From Arcuatula senhousia (Eukaryota > Mollusca > Bivalvia > Mytilida > Mytilidae): a stretch of DNA of 64,000 nt. The DNA is taken from positions 41,003,512-41,067,511 of the forward strand of contig OZ020306.1 in NCBI GenBank assembly GCA_963971305.1. The letters run 5' to 3'. Below, piece by piece: positions 34,111-46,049 of the stretch. Numbering within the stretch: position 1 is the first letter of the stretch; every line of letters begins with the position of its first letter. Below the pieces are notes generated by a model. The model worked only from the letters and a program-made list of their open reading frames with translations, was not told where the DNA came from and did not search any database. The position numbers and the translations under genes were made by a program.

Positions 34111-34627
34111 ACTCTCTGGTACATGTAGTCGAATGTAGGCGAAGAAAAATGTGATGGTTGATAAAATGATCATGATATAAAGAGAAATATGAAAATCGGA
34201 TGTGAAATAATGAAGCAGTAAAATTGAAAGCCACTAGAAAATTGAGAAGTAATAAATGGTGTTAAAACTGTGCAAATGTGGTGCATTCGAAACGGGGCAT
34301 GATACCATTGCTCTCTTAACACAGGTTTTCAGTGTTAAGATTTGACAACCACCGAACACATGAGCCAACCTATTCAGCCACCAAGGTACAAAACCTGATT
34401 GCTCTGTGATAAATGTGGTAAGAGCACTGATTATGACCCATTGTCACGGAATACCAAGAAACCTAGTCGCCTTTTTCGACAAGCTGGGCTCTGTTGAGTA
34501 CACCGGGACCCGCATAATAAGTGAATGACATTGTTCATGAAATTTTACAGACATAAGCATACGTATACTAATATGAAATAACAAAACAAAACACCATAAA
34601 AATGTATCCATCCTATTAACAACATGA

Positions 34628-34790
34628 CGGTGAGCAAACGGTGGTGAAGTTGTTAATGTGCAGTGCTTCTAACACCAAAGGGCGTGGTTCGATCCTGATT
34701 AGGGTAGAAAATTTCACAAACCAAGTTTTCAGATTCTTTCTTGACAACATTTGCGAAGATGATAAAGAAAAATGCTGGTCATTCGGAAGC
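34628..34790 (+). mobile_element. tRNA-derived SINE, diverged copy
   Basis: Box A-like GGTGGTGAAGTTG and a perfect box B GGTTCGATCC (34686-34695), followed by GAAAATTTCACAAACCAA, which corresponds to the same position in the SINE at 7617-7904. Truncated or diverged afterwards. Confidence 0.5.
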
Positions 34791-35049
34791 GACGAAAAAA
34801 TTGACCAACATAAGGCTCAATGGGGAACGCTGAAAAGACCACATTCGAAAACTGCAAGCTGGAGAGGGTTTGTTTCCCAATCATAATAAAAATTGGTTAA
34901 AACTAACAACTTGACGGGAAAAAGCAGCTTATTGAGTCCATATCTTCCAATCCCAGTTACAGTCAGTGTGTAACCAATAAAAAAATTCTTTAAACCATGC
35001 AACCTCGTGACATATGGTATTTCATCGTCAGAAATGAAGTAGGGGGCTG

Positions 35050-35640
35050 TATCTTAATCACACGTGGGGTTTACATAGCATGAGGCTGAATGGCAGGTAT
35101 GCTATTGCAAAAAAAAACAAAAAACAAAAAGCAAAAATAGAAAAAACTGTCGCTAAAGGTATTTAAGTTCATTATAATCATTAAATTAAAGTTTGTTTTT
35201 ACCTGCAAAACGATGTCTCCCCCTAAAGTTCTAAGTTCAAAGTTCAATAACTCCCACAAAAATTTGAGGATAAAAATTTCCTTGCATAATAATGCACAAC
35301 TACATATGGTGTCCTTAGTTTCATTTAATTTGGTTCAGTATATAGTTTAAGAGGAGTTGCGCTAGCTGAAAAAATGATAAATGAGGATTTTAGGAAATTT
35401 GTAAGTTCATAACTTCCACAAAATTCGAGGATCAAAAGTTTTCGGTTATATGCACAACTTCATATGGTGTTCTTCTTATGTTTCGCTGATATTCGGTTCA
35501 GTAGTTTCAGAGAAGTTGCACTGACAATTAACTTTGTGACGGACAGACAGACGGACGGACGGACGGACGGACAGGACAGAACAAAACCAATATGTCTCAC
35601 CACAAAAGTGAGTGGAGACATAATAAAGGTAACACAAAGT
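35050..35640 (+). repeat. Repeat with (GACG)n and a 154-bp internal duplication
   Basis: GCACAACTACATATGGTGT (about 35294) recurs as GCACAACTTCATATGGTGT (about 35453). A run of GGAC follows at 35540-35572, then CTCACCACAAAAGTGAG, a short hairpin, at 35598. Layout resembles HX elements but termini differ. Confidence 0.5.
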
Positions 35641-35727
35641 TACCAAAACTTCATGTCAAATATAAACAGGAGGTGTGTGGCATGTAGTAGCTTATTTTCT
35701 GTGTATATATGTAACGGGGCAGTTTTG

Positions 35728-36640
35728 AATCCAGTGCGATCCGAATCCTTCTAGGGCAAATTTGAATTCCGACTTCTCCTAGGGCAAATTGGAATTCTTA
35801 TTTGCCCTGGATTAAAACCAGTTTAAACAATTATCATTTCTCTGGTATTATTTGATTCAACATTTTTATGAAACCTTAGCATTACAGCAGGAACATCTGA
35901 GTGTGTTGCATTTTCCTTAACAGTCTTCATTTATTGAGCGATTTTTTTCGGTGTGCAAGCCTTGATATGGGAAATTTGAGACAATTGAGATTTATGGCAT
36001 TTAAACCTGGAAAACAAATTGTCATTAATGCGATAAGGTCATTTTTCAATATGCTGTTTTTTTAGAAAAATATAAACACTGATTTTGAATCACTTACAGC
36101 TTTGTTTTAATATCTTTGCAAGGAAAATTTTAGAGTCTGTGTTTGTTCGATCAAACATGTGCATTTAAATTCAAACTGTATCCCCAAAAGTATAATGATT
36201 CCTTCAAAATGTTTTGACGAACGCGACGGCGTTTTGCTTCGTGCATATAGTTAACCATTGGATTATCTGGAATACCATTATTTGATCTTTTCATGTAACA
36301 AAAATTGATTTTTTTTCATTTATTTTTATTTTTTGTCAGTAGTTTTTATCAAAATTTATTGTAAAAAAAACCTTAGATTAATTTATTTTGAGAATTTAAG
36401 ACAATGTCCTTTAAAAAAATTCAAACAATTCTTTTTATTTCAAAATATAACTTTTCAATGTTCAGTCAGTGGGATCCGAAATCCTCCTAGGCCAAATCAG
36501 GATATCTCAATTTCTCCTAGGACAAATTGGAATTCTGATTAGCACTGGTATAAATCCAAGGCAAATCAGAATTCCAATTTGTCCTAGAAGAAATCGGAAT
36601 TCCAATTTGCCCTAGGAGAATTCCGGATCACCCTGGATTA
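35728..36640. mobile_element. Foldback MITE with TTTGCCCTAGGAG arms
   Basis: An arm of about 100 bases (GATCCGAA, CTAGGGCAAATTGGAATTC, TTTGCCCTGGATT) occurs at 35728-35830 and 36467-36550 in one direction and at 36556-36640 inverted. The last two form a 174-bp hairpin. The 35.7-kb arm may be the true left end or a second element. No coding sequence. Located inside the foldback-type element. Confidence 0.6.
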
Positions 36641-36999
36641 CAATTTGCCCTATTTTATGTCCCCTGGTGACCACTGCATTCATGGAACAACTACACTTCC
36701 ATTTGTGCTTTGGTCACGGGGAGAACTGTACAGTATATACAAACATATAATCTAAATAGTATATTATCAATGCTGCTACTTCGAGTATAGTTATTGCAGT
36801 CCTGAAGCACCGCCCCCTGGTGACCATAGCATGTATATGACTGTATCTTGTATATGTGCTCTGGTTACAGGGAGGGCTGCTAAAATAAAATAAAATAATA
36901 TTAATAACAGTCATTGTTGTAGCTTGAGGTATTAATTATTAATCTCTCTTTATATCCAGGCTTCCATCTAAATATTTTATATGGCATCTTAACCCATTA

Positions 37000-37160
37000 T
37001 ATAATGTAACAATCATACCTTAATAATTGTATACTTTATTATTTGTTTTACTTGTTATTCATGTTATTTATTTATAATTAATCATTGTAATGATCCTGCC
37101 CCTTGAGGGACCATGATTGGAAATAAAATATGTCTTAATGTCTTAATGTCTTAATAATAT
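37000..37160 (+). repeat. Non-LTR retrotransposon 3' tail
   Basis: CCCCTTGAGGGACCATGATT, GGAAATAAAATATG and then TGTCTTAA three times. A short tandem tail after an A-rich end is typical of CR1/L2-like LINE 3' ends (family assignment from memory). No coding part present. Confidence 0.5.
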
Positions 37161-37552
37161 ACATTAGTCTTCATTAATTGGGCGATTATTTTTTTATATT
37201 TACTCTTTTTATTTCTTTTTCTAAATAGAGAATGATTCATAAGATAAGTACGTAAGATATTGATTGAAGGCATGAATTCTTCAGTTTATATCTTAATTAA
37301 AGTTAATTATAAATGAACAAAATGAAATCATTGCCAATATTCATATAATTTGATTTCTATTAGCATTCATTTGAAGTCAGGATTGTATGCTGAGAGGTTT
37401 TGTGTTTATTTGGTTGTGTTAATCATTATCAAATACATGTGTATTAGCATTGTCGGACTATCGGGTTGTCGGACCAATGGGTTGTCGGACTATTGGGTTG
37501 TCGGACCAATGGGCTGTCGGACTATTGATTGTCGGACTACCGGGATGTCACA

Positions 37553-37855
37553 GTTGGTTTGACATAAAATTTTGTAATGTCATCCTTTTCGGATTTGACC
37601 AACACTTAATCGATCTTTGGCAACGTGACGGGTGTGCTATAGAAAGCAGGAACTGCTTACTCTTCCGGAGCACCTGAGTTCACTCTCGTTTCGACTTGAG
37701 TTCGCGTTGCTGAATGCGGTTTTGTTGTTATGTGTGTGTGTTTTATGTTGTTATGTGGTTTGTTTTGTTGTGATGATTTTTTGTCTGCCGGTTTTGTCTT
37801 TGTCTTTACGGTTTTATGATACTGATTACCCCGTTCGTACACCTTTGTTTCTTTC
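37553..37855 (+). repeat. PLE-A copy 2, 3' UTR
   Basis: Continues PLE-A after the 3.9-kb insertion: GTTGGTTTGACATAAAATTT, then the GGCAACGTGACGGGTGTG block and T/G-rich 3' end, nearly identical to the copy 1 UTR. Ends near CGTACACCTTTGTTTC. Confidence 0.8.
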
Positions 37856-38288
37856 GTTACATTTGAACAACTCTTTATGTTCGGTCATTCACAATTTTCA
37901 GCAATGACTGCATTTTATCCAGACTTTTTTGTTTGCTCGTGTCTGCTTTAATTGTATTTTGATTTGAACCAAAATATCTTTTTATTTGTATTAGACCAGT
38001 GAAAATATGCAAAGAACCAAAGTAGATTAACAGTTAATTTAATTTACATACTCGTAAGTCCTGTGATATGCGTACATGTTTGGCAGCTTAAGTTTGACCT
38101 TAATTTAATTTAATTTATACATATTGTACATGTTGGCGTGTCACAAAAGTTTAGTATTCATTTAGTATTCATTCAGTCATATTAGAGTTAACGTAAATTA
38201 AATGCCTGCTACAAATATATGATCATGTTGTTCCTTATATTTATTTTGCTTCCCTAATATGTAGCCATATAAATTAAATTATATTTAC

Positions 38289-38316
38289 CTTTTACGCGAC
38301 CTTTCCCTCTCCCTAT
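38289..38316 (-). CDS. Gene R, 28-base exon (Arg/Glu-rich)
   Basis: TTTTTTTTCAG precedes and GTAAAT follows 28 bases: two bases completing Asp, eight codons RERERSRK, and two bases. It joins the exons at 47432-47472 (ends in one base) and 32845-32915 (starts with one base) without a frame break; no other arrangement of those two exons is in frame. Very basic/acidic alternating peptide, a cytoplasmic spacer between two tyrosine motifs. Size alone makes it uncertain; the phase fit is the evidence. Confidence 0.6.
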
Positions 38317-39230
38317 CTGAAAAAAAAGATATTTTTTTTTACATTATTGATTTATATTATAAGTTTAAGAATTTTATTCCCCCGTCACACGGGATAATAG
38401 TACTTTCTTAATTAAACCGTAAAAATCGTAGAACTTAGAAAAAAACTTATTGAACGTAGTAAAGACATGCTAGAAACGTAAATGGTCGTAGTGTGAACTT
38501 TATATAATTTAGTATAGACATAGTTCAAATTTCTAGGACAGAAAAGACGTGGAATATTTTTCACATGCTAAGACAAAAGGTAGCGAGAACTTGGAGATGT
38601 CAAAACGTGCCTACTGAAAACGTATTGAGAACGGAATGGCCGTAGAAAGAACGTAAAGGGAACGAAAAAAAAACGTCATGAACTTGGCACCGACGGTAAG
38701 ATTTTTATTGCCGTATATGCTATTTTTTTACGTCCTTATTTTTTTCATAACGATTTCAGATAAAGTCAATTTTTTTATCAAGTTTATAGCATGACCATGA
38801 TATAGTTTCTACTTTTAACGTCATTAACACTTTCGTAAACAAACCTACTTGAAATACACGTACTACAGTGCGACGTCAAAAGTATTACTTGCTTTGCACT
38901 TTTCTCTTGATAATTCATATAAAATATTACTTTTTACTAAAAATTATTCCCATGTCATTTCTCAACATATTTTCATGACATGAATACCAAAATATGCAGA
39001 ACTACAAAATGTATCTTAAGTTTGTTTGTTTATTTGGAAATCTACTAAAACCTATTGGTTTGTCTTCATACGCAAGGAAAACACAAAAAATAACAAATAT
39101 TTGGTTAAATTATAAAGGTAAATGATTCCTAAAATATTTCATTTGTGCTTTTTAATGTTTGCTTTTTATGAATTTATCTTTTCATACCTTTTGTTTTATC
39201 TGCGGTCTTTTGACTCTGTTTTATTTCCAA
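38317..39230. other. Intronic sequence, no gene seen
   Basis: Contains repeated AACGTA/ACGTAAA words at 38400-38690, starting near CCCCGTCACACGGG. It could be an unrecognised repeat, but no terminus pair was found. Confidence 0.35.
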
Positions 39231-39239
39231 TTTTGATTT

Positions 39240-39330
39240 AATTATTATAACATGTTGATGTCCCGATTATGACTGAAATATCGCCGACGGGACACTAAGC
39301 AATCAACAATCAATCAATCAATCATTAACT
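39240..39330 (+). repeat. SINE/LINE 3' tail ending in (CAAT)n
   Basis: GACTGAAATATCGCCGACGG, GACACTAAGCAA and then CAATCAATCAATCAATC. This is the usual look of a mollusc retroposon 3' end (from memory). Only the tail is recognisable. Confidence 0.5.
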
Positions 39331-39579
39331 ATGATAAAATATAATCCACCAAACAGTTTATGATGCCAAAATATAGAAATAAATTCGAAATATTGCTGCA
39401 TCTCTTCGGTTTTATTTCATAAAAAAAATGGTTCCAAATGACTTGGTAATAATTTTTTTGAAAAAAAATGTGAATTAATATGAAAAATAATGTAAAAAAA
39501 ATAATTAAAGCGTGAAATACTTTTGACGTCACACTGTGGAGGTGTGTCATTCCAAAAACCCTAACAACGTGTAATAAAC

Positions 39580-40292
39580 TAACGGCTCCGAAGTGCCTAA
39601 ATCGCTCACCTGATCTCTAATGCTAAAGTCTCTTAACTTGTGTGCAACGTGGTCTACATGTACTTGTTAAGTAACATTAAAGAAACTAGTTAGGATAGAA
39701 AAGACTTTTAAGACCAAGAATTTCTTTTTGAAAAAAGAAAAAAACATTTTAAGTTAAAATTGATTGAAAACACTTAAACGGTTGATCTGACAATTATGAC
39801 CCTGAAATCATTTTTGTAGATCTCAATGAGCTTAACAATTTTGCAATGCTAACTTTTCCTCTAGCACTTACAGTTTTCAAGATAAAGTCCAAAAACTGTG
39901 AAAATGGTCAATTTTGACGAATAAGGGGAAATACCTCCTATAAGGAGTCGTCCCACAACTTTGACACAATGAAGGGTTTTGTAGAGCGTTTGATGCTGAA
40001 GAAGAGTAGTTGCTTCGGATTTTCTCTATCTCTTATACTTTTTGAGCAATAAGCTAAAATCTATGGTCTGACCCCCCCCTGTTTTATTTTTAGTAACGGC
40101 GGCCATGTTGGTTGGTCGACGTTCACAAATTTCACAAACTACTTGCTAGAGGGCATCCTAAAAATCAATTGTACAAAGTTTCAAAGCAATCTCATTGGTT
40201 GTTTTAGAGAAGAAGATGTTTGAAGAATTGTTAATGGACGGACGACGGACGCTTAATGATGACAATAGCTCACCTGACCCGTCAGGTGAGTT
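39580..40292 (+). mobile_element. HX element copy C, short
   Basis: Starts CGGCTCCGAAGTGCC then ATCGCTCACCTGA. One module only (CTGACAATTATGACCCTG, AAGGAGTCGTCCCACAAC, GGCGGCCATGTTGG). Ends (GACG)n and hairpin AGCTCACCTGACCCGTCAGGTGAGTT. Confidence 0.7.
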
Positions 40293-41689
40293 TAAAAGTA
40301 CGGAGTTTTTTTTCAATAAACTTAATACGTCTGAAGATTATTGAGATTTATAAGTACCTTTACCTTCAAATAGCCTAATTTTGGACCCATTTTTCAGTAG
40401 GAGTACAGCAAAGACTGCTTGATATGAGATTAAAAAAAACCTAGCAGCAGTCCCTAGATATGAATTTAATACATTCCTAATAATTTTGTATAATATCTTT
40501 AAGGCCAATTCAATTCTGGTGTTCGAGTACTGGCGATTTTAGTTTAATATTAATTTCTTAGGACATACAATTAAAAATGTTCAGTAACATGTCATTTGTG
40601 AGGTACAATAAGGATTTTTTGTCTTTCTGAGGTCATTACCAATCAATTCCTCGTTCGTTGGAATCCCCGCGTCTTCAAAATTTCGACAATAAGTTTATCA
40701 ATAAATCTCCACACGCCCTGCCAAGATTACCTCGCGTCTTATTCTAAAATTATGTCAAACATTTTAGCACTACATGCTTTTGAAACTAAGGTCATATATA
40801 TTTTAATGAATTTTACAGTTTTTATATCGTTAGAAAATCGTCTGTATTTTTATCAATGATAATAAAAAAAGATGCAACCCGCTAGGTGGAAATCCTTTCC
40901 GGTATGATAAATGAATAAAATTATAATTTCGTGTGCACGGACCTTGTTTTTTTCCAAAATTTCCAACGAATGAGCAATAGATTTCGAGAGCCCTGAATGA
41001 AAAAATATTGTACCGAAAAAAACTGTTCTATCTTCAACTAAAATGTGTTAATATAATAAGGTGTGTACCTTCTTCGGTCCTACTACACTTTAGTTGTCCT
41101 GATAAAACTTCGGATGTGCTGTTCATCTATATTATTATATTAATAGACTTTTTTCTATGTTCGGATTTTATTCCTTTCACAATCTACTACATGATAAGTT
41201 TTTGTTATAAACATAAACAATAAACAGTGTACTTTATCACTATTGAATATTTCATTTTTCGACAAAACGTAAAAAAAAATACGGAATATTGCCAATCTTG
41301 ATTTTTAAATTACAAATAAAACTTCGTTTCTATCCCCTATATTTAAGCACCCTTCAGATAATTAAGATAATAAAACAAGAATACGAAGCAAAAAAAAAAA
41401 GAATAATAAAATAAAAAGGAGTTAGTAAAATGTTTAACTGCAGTCCAAGAAATAGCGTTTGGGATTTAAAAATAAATCAGATCCGAATTCTATCCCAATA
41501 TTTTTAAACCGTCCCTATCTGATGATCACTAAAAGTAAACTGAACTGATCAACTTCAATACAGGTATATGGTATGTGTTACATTGTACCTTTGTTAAGCA
41601 CCCTTCAGGTAGATAGATAGAAATAATAAAACACTAAACGTAACAATAAAAAAAATGAAAATAAGTTAGCAAAATGTCCAACCGCAGTC
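40293..41689. other. Intronic AT-rich sequence, no gene seen
   Basis: A 71-codon plus frame at 41008 lacks splice or family support. GCACCCTTCAGATA (41349) and GCACCCTTCAGGTA (41599) mark a weak direct duplication about 250 bases apart. Confidence 0.35.
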
Positions 41690-41960
41690 AAATAAAGGTA
41701 ATAACAAAACTTGAATGATCAATCTCATAGTCCAGAGAAAACGACAAAAACGAATCAGTCATACCGGAGCATTGGTGGTTCGCAATGGTCCGGACTTGGC
41801 ACAGGCATTTCAAACGAAATGGTGGGTTAAACCAGGTTTTTTGGCGCCAAACCTCCCTCTTCAATTGCGATCTTAGGATCCGGTAGTGACCATAGAACAC
41901 AGCATAGTTGTCAGACACAACAGGGATATGGAGGTGATCATCTCAGTACAGCAAACCAAA
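41690..41960 (-). repeat. PLE-B 3'-end fragment
   Basis: Minus-strand copy of the PLE-B 3' end with terminus TTACCTTTATTTG. Closest to the copies at 2912 and 50105. No RT coding. Confidence 0.65.
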
Positions 41961-42239
41961 GATATAGCTTTTTGCGAATTTAAAAATTTCAGGTCCGAAT
42001 CCATTATTTTCAAATATTTTACAGTAAAGGTTATGTTACAAAATTTGCCAAAATTCACAGGACCGAAACGATTTTAACAAGCCAAAACCTGTCGGACTGG
42101 TGCTAATTTGTAGATTGCAACTGACAACCAGTTCATCTAAAACTACACTAAAAAACTTTGGAAAAGATACAGGCTCTAAATACAACAAGAATGCTACACG
42201 AAGCCAAGTTGAAGGGGTTCCATATAGGATCAATGAACA

Positions 42240-42850
42240 TTAAGGAGATAATACATGTAAAATGAACATGACTTGAATTGAAATGATAATGAGAAATATA
42301 TTGGGGGAGGGGGTAGGGTATTTTAATTCACTGTTTATGGTTAATTTTAATTTAGGCACAATGAAAAAAAAAACAGTATCAATACCGGTAAATGAGCAAA
42401 ACAGTGGTTCAATAATGTTTGAGTGAGTGACTGTGTTAGTTGGTGTTTACCTCCTCCTCTATTTTTATGTTTAATGAGAGTGGCAAAGGGGACACTAGAA
42501 ATATGTTTCCAAACACGAAACACGGGGCAAAAATACAGACAAAACAGAGCACGTACATCTATGTCTATAACAAAAACGTGAGAAATCAAAATCACGAAAC
42601 CATCCAAAAACAGACCGTCGAAAACGTTGCACGAAAATAAACATACATTTATCCCCCTTTCATTTTTTATACGCAAAATAAAAAAAAAACAGTACGGGTA
42701 CGGGTAAATGAGCAAACAGTGAGTACATTATGATGTTTGAGTGAGTCAGTTAGTTGCACAATATAGGTTATATATGATATGGGCGATAGACATTAACGAG
42801 ATAATGTAAGAACATAAACTGATGAGAAATATAACAGGAGGTGTTGTGGT
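42240..42850. repeat. Local direct duplication, about 314 bp apart
   Basis: AAAAACAGTATCAATACCGG, GTAAATGAGCAAA and TGTTTGAGTGAGT near 42365-42430 recur near 42685-42750. GAGATAATACATGTAAAATG (42244) has a weaker counterpart near 42799. The 122-codon minus frame spanning it has no support as a gene. Confidence 0.5.
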
Positions 42851-43075
42851 AAACAAAGGGACAACGAATGTTGAAGACCACTTGAAATATAAAAATGGAC
42901 GGAAACACAACTTGGTGACCGACATAAAGAAAAAAAACTATGTGCATCTATATTTATGTTAGCCCATTATTGTCAGCATTCAGGTTTTCAGTTATAGACC
43001 TAAATTTCCCAGGTCCCATATCGATGGAAATGTTCAAGCTAATTACCCGCGAATTCGTGGGTGCCTTCTAGTATA

Positions 43076-43253
43076 CTGTAAACTGGGACATTTTCGCACC
43101 ATCTTTTGGCGGAATTTTTGTTCAACTATTGTTGTCCATAGATTATAATGAAAGACAGATTTATTCACACCATTCAATTTTTGCGCTAGCAATTGCATCG
43201 GAGACGGAAAAATCGCCATAATAAAACTGCCGTCAAAATTTCACGGTTTACAG
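43076..43253. mobile_element. Short MITE (CTGTAAAC termini)
   Basis: TACTGTAAACTGGGACATTT on the left and its inverted, slightly changed counterpart (AAATTTCACGGTTTACAGTA) on the right, with TA at both ends. 178 bases, no coding sequence. Confidence 0.6.
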
Positions 43254-43255
43254 TA

Positions 43256-46029
43256 CCAAGATTTTCTTTTTAAAAAATCTGTCCTGATGACTCTTAAGAG
43301 AATTTCCATGTAATGCCAGTATCATTTCAAAGAGGTGTGGCGTGTCCTGTCTCATTTTCAATTATTGAGTCGCTGTTGACCCATCAATCACCAAAATAGC
43401 ACTAGTTTATTGTTTTTTTTATCTCGGAAAAGTCAAAATAAGTAAACTTGAAACCTTTCTTAGCAAAGCAAAGTTGATTGGATGATCAGTATTTTCTAAA
43501 TTGATGTCATGGCAACAGGCGAATAATAGGAAGGTTTTTTTATTGTAAAAGCCCCAGGATTGGTACTTGTATGAAAAATCTATGTGCATCACCTATTACT
43601 TTTGCTATTTACTGGGTATTTCTATTCCCGTTCAACAAAGCATGAAATTGATATGAAATAAAATTCATATGCGTCCATTACAAAATAATCCAAAATTTTA
43701 TATCTGCCGCTGTTTTCAGAAAATGCGCCTTTATTGGACTTTCAAATATAGATATGATTTTGTTTCTCCTTCTAGGGCAACTTGATAAAAGCTTTGACAT
43801 TCACATGTTCTTCAATGTTATTTTATTTTATATACATCTATACAAAGTTTGTATTGTGATAAGTCTCTTTATCATAAAATGGTTTGTTTTATACTAGATA
43901 TGAAGCAATTAAAGACCGGCACTCAGGTATATAGTTACGTTTATTTTATGACTAAAATTTATCTTCCTTTTGATTGGCCCAGGATATCGTGAATAGTATT
44001 ATGCAGGAATAATGATAACCTCAACTCAAAGAAACTAATAATAGGCTGATAAAAGGTTTTGATTTTTGAGTCTCTAGAAATAGAATATTTATCACTTTTC
44101 AGTCGTTAAAAATAGAATCTTGACTGTGACGCCATTGGGTTAACTTCTGAACTCAATTTATCAAGACGAGTCTTTCTTTGTAAAAATGCATATGTTATTA
44201 TATGGTTTGATATTGAAAACTTAGATCCAAATTTCACTCTCGGGCATTTCATCATATTCGTACAACTACGGTTTTTAGCAAACTAATATTCTTTCAGTAC
44301 TAATATGTGACGGGTTTTCATTTTTTTTTTCTTTATTTTTTCCACTTGTTTTTTGATAGTCATAATTTGAAATAGGCATTGCCTAACTGTGAGCACAGCA
44401 AAATTCTAATAATAAAAGGTTGAAAAATATTTTTTTGTAAATACATGTGAAAAACAACTCTCCACATTCATGACATTATAACATGAAACAGAACAGATAG
44501 CTTCTCACATATATGACGGAGTTCAAAGCCTCGGTTGAGGAATAAAATATTTGAGAAATCAAAATATCGCATCTAAAGAATCCCATTCCCGCAAAGACGA
44601 GGACACTTGGAAACTTAAACATTTGTTTAGGACTAGTCATTTGTGAACCTTAAATTAAAAACATATGCGAAAAGCGTTTTGATATTTCCAATTTACCCGA
44701 ATGAAATGTTTTGATTGTTTAATTTTGAACAGAATACATACAAAGTTAAGGTGTTTAAAGTGTCATTGTAATCATTTTTAATGAACGAATGAAACAGATC
44801 TGATTTCGAATCGATGCAGCGATTATCATGATTATATAATCTGAAATCATCGTAGTTATTTTTATTTTGGTGCATTTTCTAAAACGTTCAATTTGGGACG
44901 ATATGCTTGGGGCGATTGAACGTAAAAGAGAAGCATATCCGGACAAAAAAATCAATATCAGCAATAGGCAAATTGTTCGCGGGAAAACATTCTGTAGAGT
45001 TCTCCGTTCTCGCGGGCACTTCTGCCCACTACGTGCTGTGCTCGCTTTAAAAATATTCAAAGACTTTGATATCAATGAATACCAGTTCAATCAACCCTAA
45101 AAATGATATCCACCTTGACGTCGACTCAGTGAACATAATTTTCTTTGGGTTGATAAAACCTTTTATTCACCTCTTTCAAAGCCAATAAATGTATGAAGAT
45201 AAGTTCCTGATACCAATAATTTAATATTGCCATAACTTTAATAGTATTGGCCGTCTGATATTTAGAAAAATACTTTAAATTCGTATCAGATGAATTTGGA
45301 TATTTCAACTGTATGACCGTTGACCTTGGATTTCTTTATGAAAGCACAAGTATGATATGCGACAGCAATTTAATTTTGAAAGAAAAATGATTCTTACATT
45401 TCCATGTGACACCTAAGTCATTAAAACTTTCAGAAATAACTGCTCTACTAAGGAGCGTAACGAATATACTACCAACGTTTCAAGTGGAACAGGGTATAAA
45501 ACATTATATAGTGCATTTTGAATTATCGAAAAATTATTACAACGAAATGTTTTACATTATTGTTTGGTTAAGCAGTAGCGGCTCCAAGCTTAAGGGGTGT
45601 CACCCGGTGCACGTGACACATCCTTGATGTTCACAAGTATGGTTTCACTGGCACACTTTCTATATTAATCGATTGCACAAGTCTAGCTTGATGGATAGCT
45701 ACATGTAAATTGCTAAATAAACATGCCATAGGTTAATTACAATGAACTCTTGTGACAACACTCAATTTACCTTTTATTAATTAAGTTCTTTTGATCAGTG
45801 ATCGAAGTGTAAAGTTTTGATAGATAACATTTTATATAAATCACATCTTAATGGAAAAAAGGGCGTTAATCACTGGCATACAAAAATTTCTGCATGAATT
45901 CCAACATTCTTGAAAATTTTATTTGAGCCATGTATTATACTGTTCAGAAATTTTAAGAATTATACTGAAATTCATTAGATGCATTTATGTATAGATAATA
46001 TGACGAAACCTTGTCCCCTGAAACATTGA
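43256..46029. other. Intronic sequence; unassigned 77-codon ORF at 44867
   Basis: Mostly AT-rich. The stretch 44867-45100 is less AT-rich and open on both strands (plus: CRVLRSRGHFCPLRAVLALK). No splice sites, start context or family support it, so it is not called a gene. Confidence 0.3.
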
Positions 46030-46049
46030 ATGTTTAATTGTACTACGTG

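Larger units (their letters stand above)
33607..37552. mobile_element. Foldback-type element, 3946 bp, nested in PLE-A
   Basis: Both ends consist of tandem 16-bp units in opposite orientation: GTCCGACA at 33621 and every 16 bases to 33717 (seven units), and TGTCGGAC from 37451 to 37530 (six units). GTTGGTTTG occurs once on each side (33598-33606 and 37553-37561) but once only at the same place in PLE-A copy 1, so it is a 9-bp target duplication. Such termini and duplication length suit foldback or Mutator-like elements. No transposase is seen; the interior holds other repeats. Confidence 0.8.

Noticed and set aside
44867..45100. 77-codon plus frame overlapping a 111-codon minus frame
   Set aside because: Less AT-rich patch open on both strands, without splice sites, repeats in other copies or recognised family; kept only as a note.
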